Position numbers and translations under genes: made by a program. From Corythucha ciliata (lineage: Eukaryota > Arthropoda > Insecta > Hemiptera > Tingidae): a stretch of DNA of 64,000 nucleotides. The notes below the pieces were generated by a model that was not told the origin of the DNA, searched no databases, and worked only from the letters and a program-made list of their open reading frames with translations. Shown here one piece after another: positions 12,561 to 23,747 of the stretch. The number at the start of each line of letters is the position of its first letter. Position 1 is the first letter of the stretch. The stretch spans positions 25,276,198 to 25,340,197 of the forward strand of contig CM075937.1 in assembly GCA_038030265.1 (NCBI GenBank). Direction: 5' to 3'.

Positions 12561-12961
12561 TTGATTCGCTTCCTCAACGGAACTACAGGGACACCGGTCG
12601 AGGGACGGTTTAACGAACCGAGCGGTCCACAGGGAATCAAGCGGGTGAGTGCCTTTACTTTTCTTTTTTTCTTTGGCTTTCGTTGCTTAGGGTGTTTGTC
12701 CGTGTTCACAGAACATAACTCGCTCAACAAGCATCACCCTGAGTGTCGATCGCAGCACGCAACCACACCACCGTTTCTTCAAATCATCGTTCTCAAATTC
12801 ATCTTGTTCTTCTAATCAATATAACTTTCAATTTTTTTACAAACTGTGTTAACCCCCTTTCTTTTGCAATCAACCCCTCAACCTAAGCAAACCCCACGGA
12901 AAGTAAGTGTACGGCTCGAACCCCGTTACAGGTCCGCAAATTAGGAGTACCCACCAAAAAC

Positions 12962-14700
12962 ACATCAATTCTACCTGATTCCGTCAACCGAAACGTTCGT
13001 TTTGGATACAGGTCACATTAAGACTTGATTGTCATCCTTTTGCAACACAATTCGAGCAAATGAAAACTAATTAAAAAATAAAAAACCACTATCTGGAGCA
13101 ATCAACCACGTTACTATTCACAATTTGTATGGGAAACCTAAGACACCGAAACCTTCAATCTCCTAGGGACTCCTTCAATTAAATCCGCCTGAGCGCGCTC
13201 TGGTCCACCTGCCCGCCCCGAATACAGTGTTACCAACAACGCCTTGTCAAGCCTTCCGTGAACCTTCCACAATTTCCCTAACTCCCTTCACTATCATTAT
13301 TCGTCTTTCGTCATTCAATCGTACAAACGAACGTCTTCGTAAAGTGACTAAAGTTATTTTGCAAACACTTTTTGTATTCTTTTTCGTCATTAAATTAATT
13401 ATTCGAAAATGCCGAAGAAACGACAAACAAACTTGAGCAGATGGTGGAAACGACAACGTGAGTCCATATTCATTTAATTTTATTACAACAATGAGGAAGT
13501 TTCATGGGTCAGAACTTGGTAATAAATCCATTTTTTAAGGTTTATTTATACTAAAATAGAGCATAAATCGTGATCCGTTCGTAAAATAACCCAATAGTTA
13601 ATAAATTAGCGATTTTTGAAGTTTTAGGTTATTTCAAACACGCCAGCTAGCATGTTTGTGTCATATGCGCCTTCCGAAAAAAAAAATCGCCAGTAACGTT
13701 GCTGTTGGAGAGCGGTTTGTTGTGTTTCTTTGCCTTATTTTCTACTAGATCTCTCCAATAATAAAATATGGAGGATAAACAGATGAGCTATTTAGAGGCA
13801 TGAAAAGGACACAAAATACAAGGCATATTACGTTCCGGAAAATGTTCGTTTTGGCGGGATTTCAAATATGCCAACTTTTGTTAATAAATAAAAAATACTT
13901 CTCAATGGTTTTAAATTTTTATTCATTTATTTACTTGGAAGGATTGATGTGCCGCATCGAAAAAATTTTTTTGGAAAATGTGAAACTTCCTCATTATGTT
14001 CCAAGTGTGAGCTAGGTCGACAATGTCCGTTTAAGCGTTGCTAAGGGTTTAAACGATTTTGTATTCAAAATACTTATTTCTGATTGGAGTTTAAGCTCTA
14101 AAGCGAAGCTTAGTGTTAAGGTGAACTTTAAACCCATGTGGTCGACCCGGGCCTAAAGCAACTAAAACTTTTTTCAACGCTATACACGACCCCGCAGCTT
14201 TCTATGATTCGTCTGCAAATTTTGAAATTGTTCACGGGTGGAATTCGATTAACCTGAACAAAGCCTATTATGATTTCAATATTGCCCATACTTTCCAGGC
14301 CACAATAAAATAATACGTCAATCCGCGCGCTTCTCTCTCCACTTGGCATAACAAAATAATTCCCTCCACCTACCACCAAATTTTTCCATTCAAGAATTCT
14401 TGAAGTCTGTATGCTGTACTGGATTGCGTATTTACAATCCCCCTTCGAGTTCAGAGTCCATGACTTTTCTTCTTTTTTTGACCAAATTTCATTATGCGTG
14501 CAGAAAAGCTGCCTTACACGATGTCAGGGGCGTAGCCAGACCTTGGTCCAGAGGTTGGCAGAAGGTTTCGGATGCCCCAGAAATCCCAGCAAGAGAACTG
14601 GTAGTTCGTCTACTCAGATATAGGCGATTGGAATCGTCAAATTGTTCCCCAGAAACTGAATTTTCGTGACAAGGGTCAGCATCCGTCAAAAACTAACATT
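12962..14700. other. Unrecognised, gene-poor DNA
   Basis: There are several short open frames but none with a domain, codon bias or splice signals that I can support. No RNA gene or clear inverted repeat was seen. Confidence 0.4.
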
Positions 14701-15549
14701 TCCGATGGGAAACTATTGTTTTAACCCTGTATTCGGGATTTTAAGTCCAAAAACTGACAACGTTTTCCACATAAATATTGATAATTGTAGGAAGGGCTTA
14801 GCAATAATGGTGTCTAATTTTCAACGTCTTGCCTGAGAGATGTTAAAACTGACATTTTTTAACCCAAAACTGAAGATTTTGCTCCGAAACTGAATAATTT
14901 ACTCCGAAACAGACAATTTCACGCAAAAGCCGAAGTGTCATACCCCATCACTGGAGTTTTCACAACACAACTGGCGCTTTTATCCCCCCAAAACTCATTT
15001 ACCCATGTGGAAACCGAAGATTTTACGTCAAAACTGACGACTCTGCCTAACCTACGAGTTTTTACCCAAAAAAATAAACCATTTTTCGACAAAACTGACG
15101 TTTTATACCAAGACTTAAGATTTTATGAAAAAAACGTGTCCCATTTGCACAAAATTTTGCATTTGGGTAGTTAATTTCCACTCGTACGATAATTAAGAAA
15201 ACGGGTGGGAACGGATTGCCCTGTTGCAAAATTGCAGGGAAATGGTGAGTGCTATTAGTTAAAGCTTACATTTATCTTTTAGCGTAAAATCGCTGTTTTG
15301 TAGTAGCAATATTTGGTAATTTCACTACAAACCAGAATATTTTACCCCCGAAATGACGATTTGACCCCCAAAACTGGATATTTTACTCCAAAACTTACAA
15401 TTTCTTACTATTAATATTTTATTTTTAGGGTAGATATGATGAGTAATTCTGTCGCCGGTATTTTTAATTAATAAATTAATTGACCTGATGTTATCCGGAC
15501 GACGATGGAAGGGCATAGCCCAACACGATTCGAGTTTCGAGAAAAAATG

Positions 15550-15616
15550 GCTCCCCGGCGGGATTTGAACCCGCAACCTCTCCAGTCCAGCACGCTGCCA
15601 ATTGCGCCACGGAGAC
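15550..15616 (-). pseudogene. tRNA-like pseudogene, anticodon arm damaged
   Basis: On the minus strand this reads GTCTCCGTGGCGCAATTGG at the 5' end and keeps the B-box GGTTCAAATCC and a full T arm. Compared with the partner at 15685-15757 it lacks 6 nt in the anticodon arm, so it has no normal anticodon loop. The first acceptor pair is also lost (G opposite G). A T-run follows its 3' end. Confidence 0.7.
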
Positions 15617-15684
15617 GCCTTTGGGAGTCGTACTCCGAGGGATAAGCTAAGCCGAACCCCACCCAGGTCCATTGTTTCTCGAAA

Positions 15685-15757
15685 CTCTCCGTGGCGCAAA
15701 TGGCAGCGTGCTGGACTGGTAATCCAGAGGTTGCGGGTTCAAATCCCGCCGGGGAGC
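15685..15757 (+). tRNA. tRNA-Thr-like gene, anticodon GGT
   Basis: The 73-nt cloverleaf folds by eye. The acceptor is CTCTCCG with CGGGGAG (one G-T pair). The D arm starts GGCGC. The anticodon stem is CTGGA/TCCAG around the loop CTGGTAA, giving anticodon GGT. The T stem is GCGGG/CCCGC around TTCAAAT. A-box-like TGGCGCAAATGG and B-box GGTTCAAATCC are present, and a T6 Pol III terminator follows at 15760. Eukaryotes normally read ACC with an inosine-modified AGT tRNA, so a GGT threonine tRNA is unusual. It could be a tRNA-derived repeat or a decayed tRNA of another type. The body resembles tRNA-Trp-like sequences more than typical tRNA-Thr. Confidence 0.65.
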
Positions 15758-16950
15758 CATTTTTTCTCGAAACTCGAATCGTGTTGGGCTATGCCCTTCC
15801 ATCGTCGTCCGGATAACATCAGTTCAATTAATTTATTAATTATTTTTAGGGTTCTTTGGCTTAATTCTTCTTCTACTTCTTCGTTTCCTGAGCTTTCGCC
15901 TTCTTGTGCGAAGAAGAAGAAGAAAAAAGCCAAGACCCTAAAAATAAAATAATAATCAAGTTGTATGGCCTAAAAAGTAATAATATTAATAAATGTCTTA
16001 CTATGACCAACGTTTCCCCAAAAACGGATGATTTTACGCCAAAACTGACGATTCTGTTTTGAAAACTAGAGATGTCTCTACAAAACTGGTGACTCTACCC
16101 CAAAACGTTTGGCGATTTTACCTTAAAAATGAATATTTTACTCCGAAACTGTTTATTTTACCCTATAACTGGTTGTTAATCCACCCCGAAATTGATTATT
16201 TTACCACAAAACTGGATACTATACTCCAAAATACACCCAAACTGACATTTTCCCCAAAACGGACGATTTCTCGCGGAAACTGACGACCACGTGCTGAAAC
16301 CGCCGACATTTTCAATTTTGAGGTAAAACCACTATTTTTTTAAAGGTATAAAATCGACAGTTTCGCAGTGAAACCTTCAGTTTTCAGGTAATTGTTTAAA
16401 TGTAGAAACTGGAATTTTGGGATGAAAAACTTCATTTTTGTGGTAAAACACCAGTTTCGGGGTAAAATTTTCATTTTTAGGAAAAACTGGCAAATTTAAT
16501 TTTAGGGTAAACTCGCCATTATTGTAGTGAAATTTTCATTTTTGGTATAACACGTCAGCTTTGGCGTGAACTCTTCAGTATTGGACAAGAATCGTCACTT
16601 TTTTGAGATGAAATCGTTCAAAACTAAAGATATCACGCCAAACCTGGCATGTTATATCAAAACTAAAAATTTCAAGACAATACTAGTGATTTAACCCTTG
16701 AACAAAATTTGACAGGTTACCCCAAAATGAAATTTTTACCCCTAGACTGGTGGTTTTACCACAAAACTGGCAAGTTTCCCTCAAAACTGACGTTTTTAAC
16801 TACAAATTGAAGTTTTACCCTACAAGTGTTGCCGGAAAAATGATGTTTTCGCTATAAACTGCCGATTTTAGCACAAAAATGACGATTCTACTAGGTCCTG
16901 AAATTGTGATTTTTGCATAAAAACTGCTAATTTCATCACTGTACTGGTGA

Positions 16951-17357
16951 AATTTTTCGGAGATGCGTAATCCGAAAAATTGGGTTTTCAGTGAGTTGTA
17001 CCTGCGGAAATTGTCTGTATATGGTATGAAAAATCCGTTGAATTTGGCAATCCCACAAAATTGATACATTTATTTTCATCCACGGAAACTCACACGCAAA
17101 ACGAATCCACGCATTGATGATTTTTAACTTAGCTAAATTTGAGCAGTTGGTTTCAAGTGAGCCAAACGCGCAAAAATGTTTTTCGAGGGCAAATCCCACG
17201 AAATTAATGTTTCAGTGAGCTAGACACGCAAACATTTTTTATTATTGTTTTGAAAGAAAAATTCGCATAATTGGGGTTTTAAGGCAAAATCTGAGAAATT
17301 TGCCGTTTAGTTGACTGAGATCTGTGAAAATGAATTTTTAAAGCGCAAAAATCCTCG

Positions 17358-17391
<34 letters not shown>

Positions 17392-18240
17392 TGAGTGAAA
17401 TTCGAGCGTCAACGTAAAAAAATGTGGGGACCCCGAAAGATTTTTACATTCCTTGATTCCTATGGCATCTGAAGGGGTGGCCAGCTGCCCCACTAACAAT
17501 GAGACTTCGCTTTCGAGTCTAGAGGAGGGTAACTATTGCCCACTCTTCCCTCTCTGGCTACGCCCATGCACGCCGTCTTGGATTATACGAAGGCTTGAGA
17601 TCATTCATTTAAGTGTTCGTCCGACGATAGAGGTATTAATTTTCTATTCAAGTCTCCCGTGAAGGCCCTGTAATAACACCAACCTTGGCATGGGCGTAGC
17701 TAGCTCTGTACAGGGTGGTCGGTTTTGAGAAGCGAAAAAAAATTGAGTGATAGTACACCAAAAATGGGATAAAAAAGTCCTGTTCCTATAGTGACCTATC
17801 TCTTTTAGTATTTGATTAAAAATTTGTTGACTGATTTTTAGGAATATTCGTATAATAACTGTGATTTCTCAACTTCTACTGCTTATTTTTTCAAAAGTGG
17901 TGGCCGTTTCGGATTATACGGAAAAGTCGAGTCTCCCACCTCGGCCGCCTCTACCGGCCTGTCCACGACTTCCATTGGCACTTATGACTACCGTTTTTGC
18001 TGGTAAAAATGGCTCTAGAAAGAAATGTTTATTAAAATTCATGCGTTATTTCGTTACTCCAATGATGATAGTTGATGGCTAAAGAGCAACATGGCACATT
18101 TATAATTTTCATGGCTCGTAATTAGTTCGTTCATCAAACCTTTGCCTACCTCAAACTTAAAATTAAGTCCCGAAACTTACGGTTTCGTTATTAAGCCGCG
18201 CAGTTAGTAGTTTCACAGAAATTATGACACGAAAAATGCA
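16951..18240. other. Unrecognised DNA with a poly-T tract
   Basis: A T-run of about 31 bases lies at 17,359-17,390. The rest shows short unconvincing open frames and no RNA gene. A short motif (CAGCTGCCCCACTA) at about 17,483 recurs in the duplication that follows (about 18,470 and 20,644). Confidence 0.4.
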
Positions 18241-19303
18241 TTTGCACAGGACTTAGTGCCTTAAAATCCGCAATGCTGCATGAAATTTTCACCGCTAAGT
18301 ATAGAAAAGGCCTAAAAAACAATTATGCTTAAAAACTAAGACCGATTTTCACAATTTTAGCTGTGAATTGGTGGTTTCTACCTTTTTAGCGTTGAATTAG
18401 TGGTTTTTCTTAATTTAGCCGCGGACTCCACTTAAAAACAGGACGTTAGGGCTTTTCACAATCCCAACCAGCTGCCCCACTAGCGATTTTAATTCCACTT
18501 TTACCCATGAATTAGCTCTTTTTCACTGCGTTAGCTACTTACTAAATGGCCTCCAGAAGCAGCGTATGTGTGAAACAAGCCTTGAAGTGTCTCCACTAAC
18601 AATAATAAAACGAGTTCATTGGATTGGTAACAGTAAAATAGAACAAACGAAACAAAAAAAGCATTCGCTCTGAACTCGTGGGGATTGCGGCAGTTCGGGC
18701 AGACGGCACCTTTGAGATACAAAACCCATACAAGTTCGTAGGGGGGATTGTAAATACGCTTCCGGGTATCCCTGATTTACACTCCAAAAAAGCGTGCAGG
18801 CCGGGTACTTGAAATACTCCAATTGAGCCCAAACTAGGCACGAATACTTCTCTTACCAACAGCTATGACCACGCCAAGTTTCATGTCTCTAGCTCCAAAA
18901 CTATTGGTACTTTACTTCGAAGCCAAGTACTCGAAATATGCTGACCAGAAACAAAAGATTGCGGGACGGGCATTTTAAATGCAACAAATTGAACGACTAT
19001 TTGTCACCCTACAGCGAAGATCATACCGGGGTGTTAGCTGTATAGGTTAGAAGTATACGTGTTAACTTGGGTTGAATTGCTGCGTTTTAAATACCCCCAG
19101 CCTTTTGTTTCTGGTCAACAGATTTCGAGTATTTTTGGTGCTAGACCCTTAAAACTTGGTGTGGTCTGTGCTGTTGGTATGTACTGGAGCCTAATTTGGG
19201 CTCAACTGTATTTTAAGCTTTTTTTTAAAGAAAAAAATATTAAAAGGCTTCATTTCACCGTTTTTTCAACTATGCTTATCAAATAAAGGTGAACAGACTT
19301 CAG

Positions 19304-19967
19304 ATCCCGCTCCCGCTCCGACAACCGTCCCAACAGACCACGTCGACGACGCGTCAGGAAGGAGGCGGTCGGCGCGCCTCATCGCAAGTGCTTTGACTCG
19401 AGGTACATTTCATTCTATTGCTATTAAGTTTCGTCATTACAAATTTTAACTCACATGAAATTTCCTTCAGCGGCCGCGGATGCATCGGCGAGTAGACGGC
19501 GGTCCAGAACGCCGAAATCTAAAAACTTCAGGAGCAGCGGCGATTCGGTTGCGCCTGAAACGTCGCCGTTGCCTGGCACCCATCAAACGACACGCAATGG
19601 TATCTTAATAAAGAAGGAATCGCACGTGGGTCAAAATATTCCTCTACCTTTAGCACCACAAACTGAAAACATTAAATTAGAAGTAGTCCCAAAAACGAGA
19701 AAAGAGAAGGCCGCTGAAAGAATGAGGTTGTACCGGCTGAAAAAGAAAGAAATTCGTTTTTCCCAGTCAGTAGCCCTTGACGCCGCGTCATCTGAAGTCG
19801 TCGACGGAAGCAGTTCACCAATCCCCGGGCCTTCTCCGGGGCTCCATCCAGAATTAACAATGCGGAAATCTGCGAAGGAAAGAAAGGCTGAAAGAATGCA
19901 TCTGTACCGCCTTAAAAAGAAGGCTGAAAAATTAGGTATTACGTTAGAGGAACTTCAACAACGTTAA
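19304..19967 (+). CDS. Basic protein with two AERMxLYRLKKK motifs, copy 1 (two exons, partial)
   Basis: I do not recognise the gene. Exon A (19304-19402) lies between a CAG acceptor and an AG|GTACAT donor and encodes an acidic-to-basic segment with GRRRSARLIASALTR. Exon B (19471-19967) follows TTTCCTTCAG and keeps the same frame: residues AAADASASRRRSRTP, a linker, then two related basic motifs, KAAERMRLYRLKKKEI and KERKAERMHLYRLKKKAEKL, ending LEELQQR before TAA. An ATG at 19455 lies in the presumed intron, so translation probably starts in an upstream exon that is missing or unseen. The repeated AERxRxYR motif resembles motifs I know from arthropod repeat-associated proteins; that is a recollection, not a domain hit. 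It may be a nucleic-acid-binding tail. Function is unknown. Confidence 0.5.
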
Positions 19968-20070
19968 ATGCCCACTCGTTCTGATGAGCCGTATCCCTTC
20001 ATTGATGTCTGAGTAGCTCATCCTGCGCGTGTTGAGGAGGCAACAGACACTGTCGTTCATTTCGATTTTA

Positions 20071-20198
20071 GGTCCGTTCCATTGTTTCGCGAGGGCTACA
20101 CTTTTGAAGGAAATCATCTGGTTTCATTCAAACTTTCAAAATTAGTCAATGAGATCACATGGTTTTCCACACTAGTGCAGTCCTAGCGAAACAATGGA
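20071..20198. mobile_element. MITE, GGTCCGTTCCATTGTTTCGC family, copy 1
   Basis: It starts GGTCCGTTCCATTGTTTCGC and ends near GCGAAACAATGGA; the last few bases of the right terminus have diverged. Internal sequence matches the element at 27,093-27,218 read on the other strand. It has no coding capacity. It is present in both tandem copies, so it predates that duplication. Confidence 0.75.
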
Positions 20199-21495
20199 GC
20201 TTTTCTTTCAGCGTCGTTGTGAAGGTTTTTGTCAAATTATTGATGAATAAATTAATTATTGTCCTTTTTACAATTTTTTTCTTTATTATTGGCGGAACTA
20301 GTTTTCGGCTCACGGAACCATTTTCAACGGCTGGTTTTGGGGTTTACATTCGGGGAATACCCGTGTCAATTTGAATAGTGTGTCAAAACATGTCACTGTG
20401 TTATGGTCTAGTCCATTTGCACAGGACTTAGTGCCTTAAAATCTGCAATGCTGCATGAAATTTTCACCGCTAAGTATAGAAAAGGCCTAAAAAACAATTA
20501 TGCTCAAAAACTAAGACCGATTTTCACAATTTTAGCTGTGAATTGGTGGTTTCTACCTTTTTAGCGTTGAATTAGTGGTTTTTCTTAATTTAGCCGCGGA
20601 CTCCACGTAAAAACAGGACGTTAGGGCTTTTCACAATCCCAACCAGCTGCCCCACTAGCGATTTTAATTCCACTTTTACCCATGAATTAGCTCTTTTTCA
20701 CTGCGTTAGCTACTTACTAAATGGCCTCCAGAAGCAGCGATGTAACGACAGAGCTGCGTATGTGTGAAACAAGCCTTGAAGTGTCTCCACTAACAATAAT
20801 AAAACGAGTCCATTGGATTGGTAACAGTAAAATAGAACAAACGAAACAAAAAAAGCATTCGCTCTGAACTCGTGGGGATTGCGGCAGTTCGGGCAGACGG
20901 CACCTTTGAGATACAAAACCCATACAAGTTCGTAGGGGGGATTGTAAATACGCTTCCGGGTATCCCTAATTTACACTCCAAAAAAGAGCGCAGGCCGGGT
21001 ACTTGAAATACTCCAATTGAGCCCAAATTAGGCACGAATACTTCTCTTACCAACAGCTATGACCACGCCAAGTTTCATGTCTCTAGCTCCAAAACTATTG
21101 GTACTTTACTTCGAAGCCATGTACTCGAAATATGCTGACCAGAAACAAAAGATTGCGGGACGGGCATTTTAAATGCAACAAATTGAACGACTATTTGTCA
21201 CCCTACAGCGAAGATCATACCGGGGTGTTAGCTGTATAGGTTAGAAGTATACGTTAACTTGGGTTGAATTGCTGCGTTTTAAATACCCCCAGCCTTTTGT
21301 TTCTGGTCAACAGATTTCGAGTATTTTTGGTGCTAGACCCTTAAAACTTGGTGTGGTCTGTGCTGTTGGTATGTACTGGAGCCTAATTTGGGCTCAACTG
21401 TATTTTAAGCTTTTTTTTAAAGAAAAAAATATTAAAAGGCTTCATTTCACCGTTTTTTCAACTATGCTTATCAAATAAAGGTGAACAGACTTCAG

Positions 21496-22159
21496 ATCCC
21501 GCTCCCGCTCCGACAACCGTCCCAACAGACCACGTCGACGACGCGTCAGGAAGGAGGCGGTCGGCGCGCCTCATCGCAAGTGCTTTGACTCGAGGTACAT
21601 TTCATTCTATTGCTATTAAGTTTCGTCATTACAAATTTTAACTCACATGAAATTTCCTTCAGCGGCCGCGGATGCATCGGCGAGTAGACGGCGGTCCAGA
21701 ACGCCGAAATCTAAAAACTTCAGGAGCAGCGGCGATTCGGTTGCGCCTGAAACGTCGCCGTTGCCTGGCACCCATCAAACGACACGCAATGGTATCTTAA
21801 TAAAGAAGGAATCGCACGTGGGTCAAAATATTCCTCTACCTTTAGCACCACAAACTGAAAACATTAAATTAGAAGTAGTCCCAAAAACGAGAAAAGAGAA
21901 GGCCGCTGAAAGAATGAGGTTGTACCGGCTGAAAAAGAAAGAAATTCGTTTTTCCCAGTCAGTAGCCCTTGACGCCTCGTCATCTGAAGTCGTCGACGGA
22001 AGCAGTTCACCAATCCCCGGGCCTTCTCACGTGCTCCATCCAGAATTAACAATGCGGAAATCTGCGAAGGAAAGAAAGGCTGAAAGAATGCATCTGTACC
22101 GCCTTAAAAAGAAGGCTGAAAAATTAGGTATTACGTTAGAGGAACTTCAACAACGTTAA
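21496..22159 (+). CDS. Basic protein with two AERMxLYRLKKK motifs, copy 2 (two exons, partial)
   Basis: This is the second copy of the gene at 19304-19967, with the same exon A (21496-21594), intron and exon B (21663-22159). Three visible replacements separate the 170-residue open frames (A to S in LDA-S-SEV; PG to HV in GPS-xx-LHPEL). All splice sites, the frame and both basic motifs are kept, which suggests either very recent duplication or selection on both copies. No upstream start exon is contained in the duplicated unit, so at most one copy could be joined to an external promoter exon. Confidence 0.5.
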
Positions 22160-22262
22160 ATGCCCACTCGTTCTGATGAGCCGTATCCCTTCATTGATGT
22201 CTGAGTAGCTCATCCTACGCGTGTTGAGGAGGCAACAGACACTGTCGTTCATTTCGATTTTA

Positions 22263-22390
22263 GGTCCGTTCCATTGTTTCGCGAGGGCTACACTTTTGAA
22301 GGAAATCATCTGGTTTCATTCAAACTTTCAAAATTAGTCAATGAGATCACATGGTTTTCCACACTAGTGCAGTCCTAGCGAAACAATGGA
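22263..22390. mobile_element. MITE, GGTCCGTTCCATTGTTTCGC family, copy 2
   Basis: Same element as at 20071-20198, carried along by the 2.19-kb tandem duplication. Confidence 0.75.
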
Positions 22391-22991
22391 GCTTTTCTTT
22401 CAGCGTCGTTGTGAAGGTTTTTGTCAAATTATTGATGAATAAATTAATTATTGTCCTTTTTACAATTTTTTTCTTTATTATTGGCGGAACTAGTTTTCGG
22501 CTCACGGAACCATTTTCAACGGCTGGTTTTGGGGTTTACATTCGGGGAATACCCGTGTCAATTTGAATAGTGTGTCAAAACATGTCACTGTGTTATGGTC
22601 TAGTCCATTTTGAGGTGAGATCCATTGTCATGTTAATCAAAAATCTTAAAGTTTCAGAAGGTCTCATGAATGTCACTATAAACTTGGAAGTCACGTAATT
22701 CAGATTCACTCTTACTGCGGCAAATTCAATTGTCTCTCAAAAACATCTTCTTCCCTTCGTATTGTAATAACGGTGCTATAAATGTTGCTGGTTATATTTA
22801 TTTCAATTTTCGAAAATTAATAATTTTTTTTATCCAGCCAAAAAGCACAATTAGTTCCGCATGTCACACCCCCCTTGCGTTAGGCTTCCGTCTGCGATTG
22901 TCTATTGTTGCAGTGTCGGTGGTGTGGATTTCCTTGCATTTATTTAGTTATTCATTATCAACCAGTTACTAATAACTTTGGCTAAAAATAA

Positions 22992-23350
22992 AGGGGGGGG
23001 GGGTTTCAGGCGGGTTTCCTCGACCCCTTCACAGTCACCCTCGCGTAAACTTCGCACATAAATTTTGGCTCCATTTCTGCACCAATATTCGATTTCAAGG
23101 TCTAATTTTAATCTTTAGGAAGTTCTACAGTGACGTTAGATCTTGCTTTTTCAAATTTTATCCCTAAAATAACCTCAAAGCACTTTAGAAATTTGGAAAA
23201 GCAAGATCTAACGTCACTGTAGAACTTCCTGAAGATTAAAATTAGACTTTGAAATCGAATGTTGATGCAGAAATGGAGCCAAAATTTATGTGCGAAGTTT
23301 AGGCGAGGGCTGACTGGGAGGGGGTCAAGGAAACCCGCCTGAACCCCCCT
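22992..23350. mobile_element. Palindromic MITE with TAA duplication (Harbinger-like candidate)
   Basis: The arms pair over nearly their whole length: AGGGGGGG...TTTCAGGCGGG at the left with CCCGCCTGAACCCCCCT at the right, and AGATCTAACGTCACTGTAGA near the centre. It is flanked by TAA (22989-22991 and 23351-23353). A 3-bp TWA-type duplication with G/C-rich ends is typical of PIF/Harbinger MITEs. That class assignment is inference. Confidence 0.7.
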
Positions 23351-23504
23351 TAACCCCGCCTGTACTGCATCAAAATACGCCGCAAGCCCTGTTCTACAAG
23401 TGTCTCAATTTTCATCCTTTCAAGACCTCCTAGCGAATCCGAATTTCCTGACTTTTGCACACTTTACTCGGAGAACCAGTATAATATTGTGTGCCACTCG
23501 ACGC

Positions 23505-23747
23505 AATATTGACATCTTTCATAAATACAGCAGCGCTCTTGCCGAGCTAAGATGAACTAACAACCTGGGGTAACATCTGACCGGTGCCACTGCTTTGTTT
23601 TGTTTATTGTGGTAGTGAGAATCAGAATCAGAAAGAAAATTATTGAAGTAAACCCAATCGAAAATTGAAGGATACCCCAAAAGGTCGTTTCACTTACCAC
23701 CAGGATACCACATGAGCGCTGGTGTATTTATGAAAGATGTCAATATT
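23505..23747. mobile_element. Small inverted-repeat element (AATATTGACATCTTTCATAA ends)
   Basis: Terminal AATATTGACATCTTTCATAA plus ATACANCAGCGCTC at the left pairs with its complement at the right. The interior is unmatched. No coding sequence. Confidence 0.65.

Larger units (their letters stand above)
11476..12930 (+). mobile_element. Solo LTR of a retrotransposon (TGTAACG...CGTTACA)
   Basis: A 1,455-bp block begins TGTAACGAGG and ends CCCCGTTACA, so it has TG...CA ends within a 7-bp inverted terminus. It is flanked by the 4-bp direct repeat GGTC at 11472-11475 and 12931-12934. Removing it and one GGTC restores a sequence that matches the left arm of the surrounding foldback (complement of 10236-10280) across the junction. 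No internal retrotransposon sequence is present, so this is a solo LTR left by recombination. A TATA box and two tandem-repeat blocks lie inside. The orientation is inferred from the TATA box. The family (Gypsy or BEL/Pao) cannot be decided from the LTR alone. Confidence 0.85.
10236..12952. mobile_element. Foldback element with 9-bp target duplication (Mutator-like candidate)
   Basis: The element starts GGGTACTCCTAATTTGCGG and ends with the exact complement at 12952. It is flanked by perfect 9-bp direct repeats ACCAAAAAC at 10227-10235 and 12953-12961. Its arms are about 160 bp: 10236-10395 pairs with 11330-11475 plus 12931-12952, the right arm being split by a solo LTR. The 9-bp duplication and long inverted ends are typical of Mutator-like (MULE) non-autonomous elements. 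I infer that class from the duplication only, because no transposase is visible. The middle (10,400-11,110) is GC-richer sequence of unknown origin and could be captured DNA. Confidence 0.75.
15462..15845. repeat. Inverted duplication carrying two tRNA-like genes
   Basis: About 150 bp of the left arm (from 15462, including GATGTTATCCGGACGACGAT) is repeated in inverted orientation up to about 15,845. Each arm holds one tRNA-like sequence plus the same roughly 80-bp 3' flank, so the tRNA 5' ends face each other across a spacer of about 68 bp. The arms are nearly identical, so the duplication is young or is kept similar by gene conversion. Confidence 0.85.
14700..16950. repeat. Degenerate short-period repeat field (AAAACTGACGATTTTAC type)
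   Basis: Loose units of about 20-35 bp contain AAAACTGACGATTTTACCCC-like sequence over most of the stretch. From about 16,310 to 16,620 the units read on the opposite strand (GGTAAAA...CAGTTT), then return to the first orientation until about 16,930. The pair of tRNA-like genes interrupts the field at 15,460-15,845. Similar, weaker units occur at 61,370-62,060. No protein is encoded. Confidence 0.65.
18241..20413. repeat. Tandem duplication, copy 1 (2.17 kb)
   Basis: The block starting TTTGCACAGGACTTAGTGCC repeats directly at 20414 with very high identity. The copies differ by a few substitutions and small indels, for example 19 bp extra in copy 2 near 20,740. The unit includes a two-exon gene and an older MITE near its end. 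Confidence 0.9.
20414..22606. repeat. Tandem duplication, copy 2 (2.19 kb)
   Basis: This is the direct repeat of 18241-20413, offset by 2,173 to 2,192 bp depending on indels. The head-to-tail junction at 20,413/20,414 (GTCCATTTGCACAGG) fuses the end of one unit to the start of the next without filler. Confidence 0.9.

Noticed and set aside
18596..18859. 87-codon minus-strand frame, repeated at 20,790-21,053
   Set aside because: It is duplicated only because the 2.19-kb unit is. No domain, several overlapping frames, and no conservation beyond the DNA level.
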